From Planosporangium mesophilum (GTDB lineage: Bacteria > Actinomycetota > Actinomycetes > Mycobacteriales > Micromonosporaceae), in contig NZ_BOON01000019.1 in NCBI RefSeq assembly GCF_016863255.1, positions 124,001-188,000 on the forward strand: a stretch of DNA of 64,000 bases. Reading direction: 5' to 3'. The position numbers were made by a program, and so were the translations under genes. Of this stretch, positions 9,100 through 18,490 are shown one piece after another. Each line of letters begins with the position of its first letter. The stretch's first letter is position 1. The notes beneath the pieces are model-generated. The model was given only the letters and a program-made list of their open reading frames with translations. It did no database searches and was not told the origin of the DNA.

Positions 9100-10283
9100 G
9101 TCCGGCCCTCCATCGGCAGACGGGCATGCACCCGGAACCCACCGGTCGGGTCAGGCCCCGCCTCCAGCGACCCACCTACCAAGGCCGCCCGCTCGAGCAT
9201 CCCGATGATGCCGTGCCCATGCGGCCGGACCTTCGATCGGGTCAGCCGGCTCACCGGGGGCCGGCCGTCGTCGCGGACCTCGACGACGAGATCGCCGCCG
9301 ACGATCCGCAGCTCGACCTCCGCACGCTGCGCGCCGGCGTGACGAAGGGTGTTGGTGAGGGACTCCTGGACGATGCGGTACGCCGACACCTGCACCCCCG
9401 GCGGGATCCCGGCCCGCTCGACCCCCTCGCACCGGACCACCACCTCCAGCCCCGTCCCGGACAAGGACTCCACGAGCCGATCGATGTCACCAATGCCTGG
9501 CTGCGGCTCACCGTGCTGCCCGGCGAGCTCACCGGGTGCCCGCGCGGGCGCTTCGACCGGCTCGTCGAGTGGACGTACGGTCCGCAGAAACCGTCGCAGC
9601 TCCCCCATCGCCTCCCGACCGTAGGACTCCATCCGCCGCACTGCCTGCCTGGCCTGCGCCGGATCGGCGTCGAAGACCTCGTCCGCCGCAGCCGCCTGAA
9701 CCACCATGACCGACACCGTGTGCGCCAGGACATCGTGCAGCTCGCGGGCGATCCGAGCGCGCTCCTCCAGCACAGCCCGACGCGCCTCGGCCCGCCGACG
9801 CCCCCAGTTGGCCCGGCCCAGCGCTCCCCAACTCCACGCCAGCAGCGGTCCCGCGCACCCCAACACGACCCCGACCCGGCCCCCGCCGGCGGCCGCCGCG
9901 GCCGTCACGAAGAGCCCCACCGCGGCACCCAGCGCCCACAGCGACATCCTCGCCGGTAGCACCCAAGCGATCGTGCACAACACGATCAACGCGACCCCCG
10001 GCCCGACCGACGGGTACAGCACCTCCAAACCGGCCCCGGCACCGAGCACCACGGCCGTGGCCGCGACCGGTCGGCGTCCGGTCCACCACACCGCAAGCGC
10101 CTGCAGCCCCACCAGCGCCGCCCCCACGACCCGACCGGACACCGAAGACATGTGCTGCGGGACGAGCAGAGACACCGGGACGACCACGGCAGCCGCGCAG
10201 GCCAGAAAAACCGGCCGCCACCAGCGCGGCAAGGCGTTCTGGCCAGGCGCAGCCCGCATCAGGCTCAGACTCGTTCCGGACAC
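9096..10283 (-). CDS. NarL-type sensor histidine kinase
   Basis: The 395-residue protein starts with several membrane segments (about 20-160). A HisKA_3 dimerisation domain follows, with the phospho-acceptor His in ERARIARELHDVLAHTVSVM. A HATPase domain closes it, with YRIVQESLTNTLRHAG (N box), EVRDDGRP (G1) and HGIIGMLERA (G2). The reading frame extends far upstream without sense, so I take the GTG at 10283 or the ATG at 10259 as start; both lie just before the hydrophobic region. It is transcribed divergently from the PEP mutase-family gene across a gap of about 100 bp that must hold both promoters. The signal it senses is unknown. Confidence 0.93.
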   Translation of the reverse strand: MSGTSLSLMRAAPGQNALPRWWRPVFLACAAAVVVPVSLLVPQHMSSVSGRVVGAALVGLQALAVWWTGRRPVAATAVVLGAGAGLEVLYPSVGPGVALIVLCTIAWVLPARMSLWALGAAVGLFVTAAAAAGGGRVGVVLGCAGPLLAWSWGALGRANWGRRRAEARRAVLEERARIARELHDVLAHTVSVMVVQAAAADEVFDADPAQARQAVRRMESYGREAMGELRRFLRTVRPLDEPVEAPARAPGELAGQHGEPQPGIGDIDRLVESLSGTGLEVVVRCEGVERAGIPPGVQVSAYRIVQESLTNTLRHAGAQRAEVELRIVGGDLVVEVRDDGRPPVSRLTRSKVRPHGHGIIGMLERAALVGGSLEAGPDPTGGFRVHARLPMEGRT

Positions 10284-10379
10284 CACACCATGGTCGCGCA
10301 CCGGTATGGTTCCGTGGGTCTGGGAAATGGGCCGGACGCCACCGGCCCTTCCCGCAGAACGCCCCGTGGAAGGCACCCG

Positions 10380-11129
10380 ATGACCCCGGCACCGACCCAG
10401 CAGGAGAAGGCCCGGCGACTGCGCGCGCTGCACGTCGAACCCACGATCCTCGTACTCGTCAACGCCTGGGACGTCGCCTCGGCCCGTACCATCGCGGCGG
10501 TGCCGGGGTGCCGAGCCGTGGCGACGGCGAGCCACTCCATCGCGGCCGCCCATGGCTACGACGACGGCGAACAGATGCCGGTCGACCTGATGGTCGCGGC
10601 CATCGCACGTATCGCCGCGGCGGTGGACCTTCCGGTGACCGCCGACCTGGAAAGCGGCTACGGCGATGTGGCGGGGACCGTACGCGCTGCGATCCGCTCC
10701 GGCGCTGTCGGCGGCAACATCGAGGACGCCATGAAGCCGCTCGACCAGGCCGTGCGTGCGGTGGAAGCCGCCGTGGCCGCAAGCCATGCGGAAGGCATGG
10801 CCTTCGTACTCAACGCCCGTACGGACGCCTACCTCGCAGGCCCACCCGAGACCGCCCTGGCCGACGCGATCGAGCGCGGCACGGCCTATCTCGCGGCAGG
10901 CGCCGACTGCGTCTTCGTGCCCGGGTGCACCGACCCTGACCACATTCGCGAACTAGCCGCAGCCTTCGGTCAAGGCCGACTCAGCCTCCTGGGAGTGCCC
11001 GGCCTGCCGGCGCCGGCAGAACTGGAGACCCTCGGCGTCGCCCGCGTCTCCTACGGCCCGTACCCGCAGCGCTGGGCGCTTGTGGCCCTCACCCACAGAG
11101 CTGAGCACCTTCTGGCCGGTGGCGGCTGA
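10380..11129 (+). CDS. Isocitrate lyase/PEP mutase family protein
   Basis: The 249-residue enzyme belongs to the isocitrate lyase/phosphoenolpyruvate mutase superfamily. The early LVNAWDVASAR region, the TADLESGYGD metal-site region at about residue 85, GGNIEDA, and NARTDAYL are all typical of the small PEP mutase-like branch, which includes oxaloacetate decarboxylases, methylisocitrate lyase-like enzymes and carboxyphosphonoenolpyruvate mutases. The catalytic KKCGH-type loop of true isocitrate lyases is not seen, so that activity is unlikely. It stands alone with no phosphonate genes nearby, so I would not call it PEP mutase. Confidence 0.9.
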   Translation: MTPAPTQQEKARRLRALHVEPTILVLVNAWDVASARTIAAVPGCRAVATASHSIAAAHGYDDGEQMPVDLMVAAIARIAAAVDLPVTADLESGYGDVAGTVRAAIRSGAVGGNIEDAMKPLDQAVRAVEAAVAASHAEGMAFVLNARTDAYLAGPPETALADAIERGTAYLAAGADCVFVPGCTDPDHIRELAAAFGQGRLSLLGVPGLPAPAELETLGVARVSYGPYPQRWALVALTHRAEHLLAGGG

Positions 11130-11266
11130 CACCCGATCGCCAACCCGGGAACGCTCACCCCAGCCCGGTGATCACGCCCTCCCCCGTTCGGTGGACAACT
11201 GTTACGCAGTACGCATCGCCTTCGATAAGTACTGCAACTGGCTCCACCGAACCCCCAGGAGCATCG

Positions 11267-14200
11267 ATGCACTTACGTAAACACCTCGCGGCCGGGGCTG
11301 CGGTCGCCGCCGTTCTGGCGCTCTCCCCGGCACCCGCCCGCGCGGTCGTCGACCTCGGACCCGGGGCAGCGGGCGACGCGACAGCCGACGTCCGCCGGAC
11401 CGCCGAGGCGGTACGGCCGACCGACGCCCAACTCACCGCCGTCCGCGACCTGATCCAATCCGCGGGGGCGGGTAGCAGGGTGACCTGGGACTCCCGCTTC
11501 GGCACCCCGCGGACCATCCGCAAGGACGGTGGCTGGCTCACCGGGCCGCGCGCCGGCGACGCGGTGACCGTGGCCCGCGCCTTCATCGACGACAACCGCG
11601 ACGCGTTCGGCCTCTCCACGGCGGACGTCGCGGCGCTCACCGTCGTGCGCAACCACGAACTCGTCGGGACCGGCACCCGTGTGATCAACTTCGCGCAAAG
11701 CTACGCCGGGCTGCCCGCGGTCCGCGGTGGACACCTCGGCGTCGCCGTCGCCGGCGACGGCAGGATCCTGTCGTACGCCGGCGACTCCGCCCGCGGCGGC
11801 AACCTCCTCGCCGCCCACCAACTGTCGGCCGGACAGTCGCTGCAGAAGGTGGCCGGCAGGCTCGCGGCGGGCGTGAGCTACACCGCCCAGGCCACGGGCG
11901 AGCGGGCGGGCTTCCAGGTCTTCGCCAAGGGCCCGTTCGCCGCTGACTCCTACGTGCAGAAGGTCGCGTTCCCGGTACGTGACGGCGCCCGCCCGGCCTA
12001 CCGGGTGCTCTTCGTCAAGAGCCTCGACGAGGCGTGGGACACGGTGGTCGACGCCACGACCGGGCAGACGCTCTACCAGGCGTCGCTGGTGGCGCACGAG
12101 GCAGAGGGCACCGTCTACGAGAACTACCCCGGCGCCCCGGCCGGCGGTAACCCGGTCATCAAGTCCTTCGGGCCTACCCAGGCGTCCCCGTCGGGCTACG
12201 TCGACCCGACCGGAATCGCCGGGCTTGCAGGTCCGACAACCCTCGGCAACAACGCCAACACGTACGCCAACTACTCGAACTACCTGGCCCCGGTCGACCA
12301 GGGGCCGCGCCCCGTGAGCCCCACCGGCCAGTTCAACTACGCGTACGGCACCAACTGGGCGCGTACGAAGGGCCAGACGCTGCCGCCGAGCTACGCGCTC
12401 GACCTCGACCCGGCGGCGACCAACCTGTTCTGGCAGCACAACCGGATCCACGACGAGTTCTACAACCTCGGCTTCACCGAGACGGCCGGCAACTTCCAGG
12501 TCAACAACGCCGGTGGGGGCGGCCAGGGTGGGGACCCGATCCTCGGGCTGGTGCACGCCGGCGCCGCGAGCGGCGGCTCGCCGACCTACACCGGGCGCGA
12601 CAACGCGTACATGCTGACGCTCCCCGACGGCATCCCGCCGTGGAGTGGCATGTTCCTCTGGGAGCCGATCAACGACAGCTTCGAGGGCCCGTACTCCGAC
12701 GGCAACTTCGACGCCTCGGTGATCGAGCACGAGTACGCGCACGGTCTGTCCAACCGGTACGTCAGCGGTGAGGACAACGCCCTCAACACCCACCAGTCCG
12801 GCTCGATGGGTGAGGGCTGGGGCGACTGGTACGCGATGAACTACCTGTACGGCAAGGGCCTGGCGAAGACCGCCGTCATCGGCCAGTACGCCACCGGCAA
12901 CACCGTGCGGGGCATCCGTAACTGGAGCTACGACGAGAACCCGACCACCTACGGCGACGTCGGGTACGACCTGGTCGGGCCGGAGGTCCACGCCGACGGT
13001 GAGATCTGGACGGCAACGCTGTGGGACGTGCGCAAGGCGCTCGTCGCCCACTTCGGCGAGGCGACCGGCGGGGAGATGGCGGCCCGCATGATCACCGACG
13101 CGATGCCACTGTCACCACCAGATCCCTCCTTTGTGGACATGCGGGACGCGATCCGCACCGCGCTCGACAACCGGTACCACAGCCGGACGGACTACGACAC
13201 GGTCGTCGACCTCGTCTACGGTGCCTTCGCCAAGCGCGGCCTCGGGTTGCACGCCACCACGCAGGGCGGCGACGACACCGACCCGGTCCCATCGTTCACG
13301 CACCAGAACCCGGCCCGCAACGGCACCCTGACCGGCACGGTGATCAACGCTGCCACGGGCAAGCCGGTCGCCGGCGCCCGGGTCATGCTCGGGGTGTTCG
13401 AGGCGCGGGTCACGCCGCTCGCGAAGTCGTCGTCGACCGGCGGGTTCTCCGCGTCGGTGACCGACGGCGCGTACCCGGTCACCATCGCCGCGCCCGGCTT
13501 CGGCGCGCGGACCTTCCCCGGCGTGAAGGTGGCGGCCGGTAGAACCACGTCACTGCGCTTCTCGCTCGCGCCCAACCTCGCGGCGACCGCCAACGGCGCG
13601 ACGGTCGTGTCGGCCACCGCGGACGGCGCGGACAAGATGCTCGACGACACCGAGGCGAGCACCTGGAAGGCGACGCCGCGCACCGGCAACGCCGTGGTGA
13701 AGCTGGCCGCGCCGGCGAAGATCTCGTCGGTGCAGGTCAGTGCGTTCTCCCCGTCCCGCTTCGAGGGGCTGCGCGGGTTCACCCTGCAGACCTCGAGCGA
13801 CGGGGTCAACTGGAAGACGACGCTGGCACAGCCCGACGCGTTCGGCTACCAGACGCCCCGCCCCACAGCGCCCGACCTGCACTACAAGCAGTTCACGCTG
13901 CCGAATCCGGTGCAGGCCCAGTACGTCCGGCTCTGGACCGACAGCGCCCTCGGCGAGACGAAGACCAGCGTGCAGGTCGCCGAACTGCAGGTCTTCGCGC
14001 AGAACGTGCAGGGCGTCGAGCCGCTGCCGCCGTCGCCGCCGGACCCGCCGGTGACCGACAGCGGGACGATCGTCGCGGGTAACCCGTCGAGCGACGCGGC
14101 CGACGGGGCGACCGGCGTCACGGCCACCGCGTTCACGTCCGCCTGCGCGGTCCCGTCCGCGCCGGCACAGGGCGCGGACGCGTGGGTGACCAAGCTGCCG

Positions 14201-14428
14201 GACAGCTTCGGTGACGGCCTGCACAGGGTTGAGGTACGCGGCGGCGGTGCCGGCCCGTACGACATCGACCTGTACTTCTACGACGCGTCGTGCACGCTGA
14301 TCGGCACGGCGGGATCGTCGGCCGCCGACGAGTCCGGCACCCTGCCGAGCGGCACCCGGTACGTGCTGAGCCAGCTCTGGCTGGGCGCGGCGGTGCCGAT
14401 CACACTCACCGCGACCGACCCGCAGTAG
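11267..14428 (+). CDS. Secreted M36 (fungalysin) metalloprotease
   Basis: The 1053-residue product begins at ATG 11267 with a signal peptide (MHLRKHLAAGAAVAAVLALS then PAPARA). A fungalysin/thermolysin-type propeptide follows (about 30-270). In the M36 catalytic domain the zinc motif is HEYAH at residues 488-492 and the third ligand is E516 in GEGWGDWYAM. After about residue 680 come a carboxypeptidase-regulatory-like beta domain (GTLTGTVINAATGKPVAGAR), an F5/8 C-type discoidin-like domain (about 770-910), a Pro-rich linker and a small C-terminal beta domain. It is probably an extracellular protease anchored to polymer or cell surface through its tail. Codon 3 is the rare leucine codon TTA, a possible developmental control point in actinomycetes. 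A strong terminator follows. Confidence 0.93.
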   Translation: MHLRKHLAAGAAVAAVLALSPAPARAVVDLGPGAAGDATADVRRTAEAVRPTDAQLTAVRDLIQSAGAGSRVTWDSRFGTPRTIRKDGGWLTGPRAGDAVTVARAFIDDNRDAFGLSTADVAALTVVRNHELVGTGTRVINFAQSYAGLPAVRGGHLGVAVAGDGRILSYAGDSARGGNLLAAHQLSAGQSLQKVAGRLAAGVSYTAQATGERAGFQVFAKGPFAADSYVQKVAFPVRDGARPAYRVLFVKSLDEAWDTVVDATTGQTLYQASLVAHEAEGTVYENYPGAPAGGNPVIKSFGPTQASPSGYVDPTGIAGLAGPTTLGNNANTYANYSNYLAPVDQGPRPVSPTGQFNYAYGTNWARTKGQTLPPSYALDLDPAATNLFWQHNRIHDEFYNLGFTETAGNFQVNNAGGGGQGGDPILGLVHAGAASGGSPTYTGRDNAYMLTLPDGIPPWSGMFLWEPINDSFEGPYSDGNFDASVIEHEYAHGLSNRYVSGEDNALNTHQSGSMGEGWGDWYAMNYLYGKGLAKTAVIGQYATGNTVRGIRNWSYDENPTTYGDVGYDLVGPEVHADGEIWTATLWDVRKALVAHFGEATGGEMAARMITDAMPLSPPDPSFVDMRDAIRTALDNRYHSRTDYDTVVDLVYGAFAKRGLGLHATTQGGDDTDPVPSFTHQNPARNGTLTGTVINAATGKPVAGARVMLGVFEARVTPLAKSSSTGGFSASVTDGAYPVTIAAPGFGARTFPGVKVAAGRTTSLRFSLAPNLAATANGATVVSATADGADKMLDDTEASTWKATPRTGNAVVKLAAPAKISSVQVSAFSPSRFEGLRGFTLQTSSDGVNWKTTLAQPDAFGYQTPRPTAPDLHYKQFTLPNPVQAQYVRLWTDSALGETKTSVQVAELQVFAQNVQGVEPLPPSPPDPPVTDSGTIVAGNPSSDAADGATGVTATAFTSACAVPSAPAQGADAWVTKLPDSFGDGLHRVEVRGGGAGPYDIDLYFYDASCTLIGTAGSSAADESGTLPSGTRYVLSQLWLGAAVPITLTATDPQ

Positions 14429-14440
14429 TTCGCGTACAAG

Positions 14441-14476
14441 GTGGGGCGGCTACCGGGTTCCCGGTAGCCGCCCCAC
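14441..14476. terminator. Bidirectional stem-loop terminator
   Basis: A perfect 17-bp inverted repeat (arm GTGGGGCGGCTACCGGG) with a 2-nt loop lies between the convergent ends of the M36 protease and the DUF1445 gene. There is no clear U-tract, which is common for actinobacterial terminators. Its position suits termination from both sides. Confidence 0.9.
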
Positions 14477-14499
14477 TGGGCTGTTTTGCGGCCCAGGCC

Positions 14500-15312
14500 T
14501 CAGACGGACCAGTTCGTGTCTGCCACGTCTGTGATCAGCATCTGGCCGGGAGCGTGGGATATTGCGAATGGAAGCTTGGCCGCGACCGCAGCAGCCTGGG
14601 GCGTGACGCCGCAGGCCCAGAAGACGGGGACGTCACCGTCACATGTGATCGGCGCATCGCCGTAGTCGGGCTGGTCCAGCGCTGCTATGCCGAGCCCTGC
14701 CGGGTCACCGACATGTACCGGCGCGCCGTGCATGCGCGGATACCGGCTGGTGATCTGCACTGCGGTGGCGACTTGAGCGGCGGGAATGGCTCGCATGGAG
14801 ACCACGAGTGGACCCTGTATCCGCCCGGCTGGCCGGCAGAGTCGATTCGTACGGTACATGGGCACGTTCTTACCGCTGCTGAGGTGCCGTACTGGAATGC
14901 CTGCATCGAGCAGTCCCTGCTCGAAGGTGAAGCTGCAGCCGATGAGGAAGGCTACGAGATCGTCGCGCCAGTATTCGGTGGCGTCCGTCGTTTCGGCGAC
15001 GAATTCGCCGTGCTTGTAGACGCGGTAGGCCGGCAGGTCGGTGCGCAGATCAGCGCCTTCGGCCAGGCTGGTGCGCGGGTCGCCAGGTTCGGTCACGTCG
15101 AGCACCGGGCAGGCCTGTGCGTTGCGCTGGGTAAAGAGCAGCAGGTCGTAGGCGTACTCCCGGGGTACCGCGATGAGGTTGGCCTGGGTGGCGCCCGCGC
15201 ACCATCCACTGGTGGGAGTGCTGAGCCCAGTCCGGAACACAGCGCGGGCTGCGGCCGGCGTCAGGGCTGCGGGGTCGGCGGGAGTTCCGGTGATTGTCTG
15301 CACGAAAGTCAC
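14500..15312 (-). CDS. DUF1445 putative hydro-lyase / D-glutamate cyclase-like protein
   Basis: The 270-residue protein matches the DUF1445 family (annotated putative hydro-lyase; the animal homologue is D-glutamate cyclase, which turns D-glutamate into 5-oxo-D-proline). Family signatures include [40 protein letters not shown] and FWACGVTPQ. The start is a GTG that overlaps the PxpC stop (GTGA). It is the last gene of a nine-gene operon that carries 5-oxoprolinase, so a role in making or handling 5-oxoproline fits well, though this bacterial branch is not biochemically settled by anything in the sequence. Confidence 0.9.
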   Translation of the reverse strand: MTFVQTITGTPADPAALTPAAARAVFRTGLSTPTSGWCAGATQANLIAVPREYAYDLLLFTQRNAQACPVLDVTEPGDPRTSLAEGADLRTDLPAYRVYKHGEFVAETTDATEYWRDDLVAFLIGCSFTFEQGLLDAGIPVRHLSSGKNVPMYRTNRLCRPAGRIQGPLVVSMRAIPAAQVATAVQITSRYPRMHGAPVHVGDPAGLGIAALDQPDYGDAPITCDGDVPVFWACGVTPQAAAVAAKLPFAISHAPGQMLITDVADTNWSV

Positions 15313-16193
15313 CTTGTCCTCGATTGGTGGATGGAGCGGAAACGCAGGGACTGGCCGGGACGCAGCTGGGCCGCCCGGTCAACGTCGGCGTCCACGACGA
15401 CCGCGATCACCGGATAGCCCCCGGTGACCGGGTGATCGGACAGGAACAGGATGGGCAGCCCGGTCGGTGGTACCTGAAGCGCGCCACGCACCATTCCCTC
15501 GCTGGGAAGCTCGCCGCAGATGGCCCGCGCCAGCGCGGTGCCGCTCAACCGCATGCCGACCCGGTTACTGTCCGGGGTCACCGTCCACGAGGTCCGCAGC
15601 AGCGTGTCGTGGGCCTCGGGGGTGAACCAGTCGTCTCGCGGTCCCAGGCTGACATGGAGGGTCACCTCGCCGTGCGGTGGGTCGGGTACGGGTGCCATGT
15701 CGACGTTAGGAAAGGTCGGCGGTGCCGCTCCGACCGGAAGCAGCGAATCGGCGGCGACGACGGCGGGACCGAGTCCGGCCAGAACATCAGTGGATCGGGA
15801 GCCGAGCACGGGCTCGACGTCGATGCCGCCGCGCACGGCCACGTAGGTCCGAAGGCCGGCGACCGGCGTGCGTAGGCGCAGTACCTGCCCGCTCTGCAGG
15901 GACAGCACGCTGTTGTGTCCGACCGGACAGCCGTCCACCGTGGCGTCACATCGGGCACCAGTCAGCGCCATGATGACCGCTCGGCGCGCGCGCAGCTGCA
16001 ACCCACCGAGGACCACCTCGAGCGCCGCCGCGTGCTCGGGGTTGCCGACGAGGCGGTTGGCCAGGCGTAGCGAGCGACGGTCGGCTGCCCCGCTCGCGCC
16101 GACGCCCCAATCGGCGTAGCCGGGCCGGCCGAGGTCCTGGATCGTGGTCAACGGACCGGCGGACAGCACCTCGAGCACCGCAGTCTGGCTCAC
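15309..16193 (-). CDS. pxpC: 5-oxoprolinase subunit C (KipA/AHS2 family)
   Basis: The 294-residue protein is the KipA/AHS2-type carboxyltransferase-like subunit of ATP-dependent 5-oxoprolinase. The N-terminal [22 protein letters not shown], then [18 protein letters not shown], and the C-terminal [17 protein letters not shown] are hallmark stretches. The longer open frame upstream is not coding: the family starts at the GTG at 16193, which overlaps the PxpB stop. With PxpA and PxpB it opens 5-oxoproline to glutamate using ATP. The tight overlaps on both sides indicate a fixed subunit ratio. Confidence 0.93.
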   Translation of the reverse strand: MSQTAVLEVLSAGPLTTIQDLGRPGYADWGVGASGAADRRSLRLANRLVGNPEHAAALEVVLGGLQLRARRAVIMALTGARCDATVDGCPVGHNSVLSLQSGQVLRLRTPVAGLRTYVAVRGGIDVEPVLGSRSTDVLAGLGPAVVAADSLLPVGAAPPTFPNVDMAPVPDPPHGEVTLHVSLGPRDDWFTPEAHDTLLRTSWTVTPDSNRVGMRLSGTALARAICGELPSEGMVRGALQVPPTGLPILFLSDHPVTGGYPVIAVVVDADVDRAAQLRPGQSLRFRSIHQSRTR

Positions 16194-16813
16194 CGGGCCG
16201 GCACCTCGACAAATCGCACACGAATCCCGGGAGCCAGCAGCGACGGTGGGTTCCGCTGCGGGTCCCACATCCGCCGATGGGTGCGTCCGAGCAGTTGCCA
16301 GCCGCCCGGCGACTCTCGGGGGTAGATCCCGCTGAACTCCCCGGCCAGGCCGACCGCCCCGGCAGGCACACGGGTACGCGGGTTGGCCCGGCGGGGTACG
16401 TGCAACCGATCGTCTTCGCCGACGAGGTAGCCGAAGCCTGGGGCGAAGCCTGCGAACGCGACGGTCCACGTCTGGCCGGTGTGTGCCGCCACGACGCCGC
16501 GTTCACCGAGCCCGGTCAGCCTGCCGACCTCGTACAGGTCCTCACCGTCGTATATCACCGGGATCTCGACGGTGCGGGCCTCGCGCTGGCGTCCGGTCCC
16601 CAGCCGCACCGCGGCGACCGCCCGCGTCACCGCGTCGACGCCAGTCTGCCGGGAATCGACGCGCAGCAGCAGGGTGCGCGCGGCGGGTACCAGGTCGACC
16701 ACGCCGGGCGGCGTGTCGCCGACCAGCTCCGCGTGCAGTGCCAGAACCGCGTCGAGGTCGTCGAGCTCGACCAGTACGGCGGAGTCGCCGCACGGCAGGA
16801 ACCGCATGCTCAT
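16190..16813 (-). CDS. pxpB: 5-oxoprolinase subunit B (KipI/AHS1 family)
   Basis: The 207-residue protein is the KipI/AHS1 partner of PxpC. Typical stretches are [13 protein letters not shown] at the start, [15 protein letters not shown] in the middle, and [24 protein letters not shown] followed by [18 protein letters not shown]. In Bacillus the homologue KipI also inhibits a sporulation kinase, but its place here, between pxpA and pxpC with overlapping ends, points to the metabolic role. The length is at the short end of the family but all core motifs are present. Confidence 0.93.
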   Translation of the reverse strand: MSMRFLPCGDSAVLVELDDLDAVLALHAELVGDTPPGVVDLVPAARTLLLRVDSRQTGVDAVTRAVAAVRLGTGRQREARTVEIPVIYDGEDLYEVGRLTGLGERGVVAAHTGQTWTVAFAGFAPGFGYLVGEDDRLHVPRRANPRTRVPAGAVGLAGEFSGIYPRESPGGWQLLGRTHRRMWDPQRNPPSLLAPGIRVRFVEVPAR

Positions 16814-17592
16814 CGGTGGTCGACTCCGACGGCGAAGGCCCGCAGCCGGATGCCGGCGGCGGTCAACGCCGCACGTACCGCCCGGGCCATCGCCACGGCG
16901 CCCTCGCTATCGCCGTGCAGACAGACCGAGTCGGCGGTAAGGCGCACGGAGGTGCCGTCGACGGCAATCACCTCGCCGTCGACCGCCATCCGCACCACCC
17001 GCCGCGCCACCTCGCCGGGGTCGTGCAACACCGCGCCGGGCTCCCGCCGCGACACCAGCGTGCCCTCCCGCGTGTACGCCCGGTCGGCGAACGCCTCACC
17101 GACGGTCGCCAGCCCGGCCTCAGCGGCGGTCTTCAGCAGCACGGAGCCGGGCAGGCCGAGCAGTGGCAGGCGATCGTCGTACTCGCGCACCGCCTGTACG
17201 ACGGCTGCCGCCTGGGACTCGTGGTGCACCACCGTGTTGTAGAGGGCTCCGTGCGGCTTGACGTAGGTGACCCGGGAACCGGCGACGCGGGCGAGCCCGT
17301 CGAGGGCGGCGATCTGATAGAGCACCGCGTCGGTAAGCTCGCCAGGCTCCATATCGATGAAGCGCCGGCCGAACCCCAGCAGGTCGGGGTAGCCGACCTG
17401 GGCTCCGATCGACACGCCGTTGCGGGTCGCCTCCTTGCAGGCGTACCGAATCGTCGTGGGGTCCCCGGCGTGGAAGCCGCAGGCGATGTTCGCGCTGGTG
17501 ACCACCGCCAGGAGGGCGGCGTCGTCGCCGAGGCGCCACCGACCGTAGGACTCGCCGAGGTCGCTGTTGAGGTCGATCGTGGGCTGTGACAT
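16810..17592 (-). CDS. pxpA: 5-oxoprolinase subunit A (LamB/YcsF family)
   Basis: The 260-residue LamB/YcsF-family protein has the signature [13 protein letters not shown] at its N-terminus, then [27 protein letters not shown] and [10 protein letters not shown], which include the conserved acidic and histidine residues of the family's active site. The ATG at 17592 starts the conserved sequence. Together with PxpB and PxpC it forms the prokaryotic 5-oxoprolinase, salvaging 5-oxoproline (pyroglutamate) to glutamate. It sits 4 nt from the amidase gene upstream and overlaps pxpB downstream. Confidence 0.94.
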   Translation of the reverse strand: MSQPTIDLNSDLGESYGRWRLGDDAALLAVVTSANIACGFHAGDPTTIRYACKEATRNGVSIGAQVGYPDLLGFGRRFIDMEPGELTDAVLYQIAALDGLARVAGSRVTYVKPHGALYNTVVHHESQAAAVVQAVREYDDRLPLLGLPGSVLLKTAAEAGLATVGEAFADRAYTREGTLVSRREPGAVLHDPGEVARRVVRMAVDGEVIAVDGTSVRLTADSVCLHGDSEGAVAMARAVRAALTAAGIRLRAFAVGVDHR

Positions 17593-17596
17593 CGGA

Positions 17597-18490
17597 TCAG
17601 GCAGGCAGCGGCGCCGTGGCGAGGACACGTGCTCCGGCCGGGGTGATGAGCCCGTCGACGGTCACCAGCTCCGCGTCGGCTTCGATCCTGTCGACGCTGA
17701 ACGGCACGTAGGTGCCCCACGACGATCGCTGGACGTTCTCATTGCCCCGGGCCTGTCCGCACGGCCAGCCGTAGCACCACCACAGCGTGCGGCTGCGGGT
17801 GTCGAGCAGTTCGCTGGAGATGGTGCCCATCTGGGTGCCGTGGCTGCAGATGGACTTCGCGCGACCGGCGTCGTCGACGTCGGCCCGGTCGTGGTCGCCG
17901 AGCACCTCGGCCAGCGCCGCCCCGGTTCCGGCGCCGAGCATCGTCCAGGAGCGCTCCGAGCGCTCCGGGGAGGCCGACTCGGCCGGCCAGTTGTCCGGTA
18001 CGGCATCCGGGCTGGTCTGCCAGACGTTGGTGCAGGCGATCGCCCCGTCGCGGGACTTGGTGAGGGTGAGTCGACCGCCGGAGACCTCGGCGATGACCGG
18101 CTCACCGTGCCGGTCGCCGATCAGGTAGTTGCCGGTCAGGATCTGCCCGGCGCGCTGCTCCATGAAGCGCAGCGCCTCGTCGACGGTCGCCGCCGACGCC
18201 AGCATCTCCCGCGTCCAGGTCTGCGGGGGAAGGCTGTCGTCCTTCACGATCGGAGTGTCCGAGTGCTCCGGAACGTAGGCGTACGTGAACGCCAGCCCCG
18301 CGGAGTTGACCCCGCGGGTCACCATGCCGTCCCAGGCCACCTCCTGTCCGGGGCAGAGCACCTCCACCGCGACGTACGAGTACGGCGTGGCCACGCAGGA
18401 GATGACGTGGTTGGTCACGTCGTACGGGTTGTCGCTGTTGCTGGCCAGTACCCACTGGGCACCGGTGTGACGACCGACGAGAGTGCACAT
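17597..18490 (-). CDS. N-terminal-nucleophile amidase (C45/C69-like)
   Basis: The 297-residue protein begins MCTLVGR, so removal of Met would expose Cys2 as an N-terminal nucleophile, as in the Ntn-hydrolase families C45 (acyltransferase/amidase), C59 and C69 (dipeptidases). The nearby LASNSDNP and the [14 protein letters not shown] and LTGNYLIGD strands fit that fold. No signal peptide is present, so it acts in the cytoplasm on whatever the adjacent transporter imports. The stop-start overlap with the ATPase gene (TGATG) and the pxp genes after it suggest it cleaves an imported amide or dipeptide to release glutamate or 5-oxoproline. The exact family and substrate are uncertain. Confidence 0.75.
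   Translation of the reverse strand: MCTLVGRHTGAQWVLASNSDNPYDVTNHVISCVATPYSYVAVEVLCPGQEVAWDGMVTRGVNSAGLAFTYAYVPEHSDTPIVKDDSLPPQTWTREMLASAATVDEALRFMEQRAGQILTGNYLIGDRHGEPVIAEVSGGRLTLTKSRDGAIACTNVWQTSPDAVPDNWPAESASPERSERSWTMLGAGTGAALAEVLGDHDRADVDDAGRAKSICSHGTQMGTISSELLDTRSRTLWWCYGWPCGQARGNENVQRSSWGTYVPFSVDRIEADAELVTVDGLITPAGARVLATAPLPA

Noticed and set aside
10380-11129. True phosphoenolpyruvate mutase or isocitrate lyase
   Set aside because: The catalytic loop of isocitrate lyase is absent and no phosphonate genes are nearby; only the superfamily is claimed.
11273-13051. 592-codon frame antisense to the M36 protease
   Set aside because: No recognisable domain; the sense strand encodes a complete protease with zinc motif and signal peptide.
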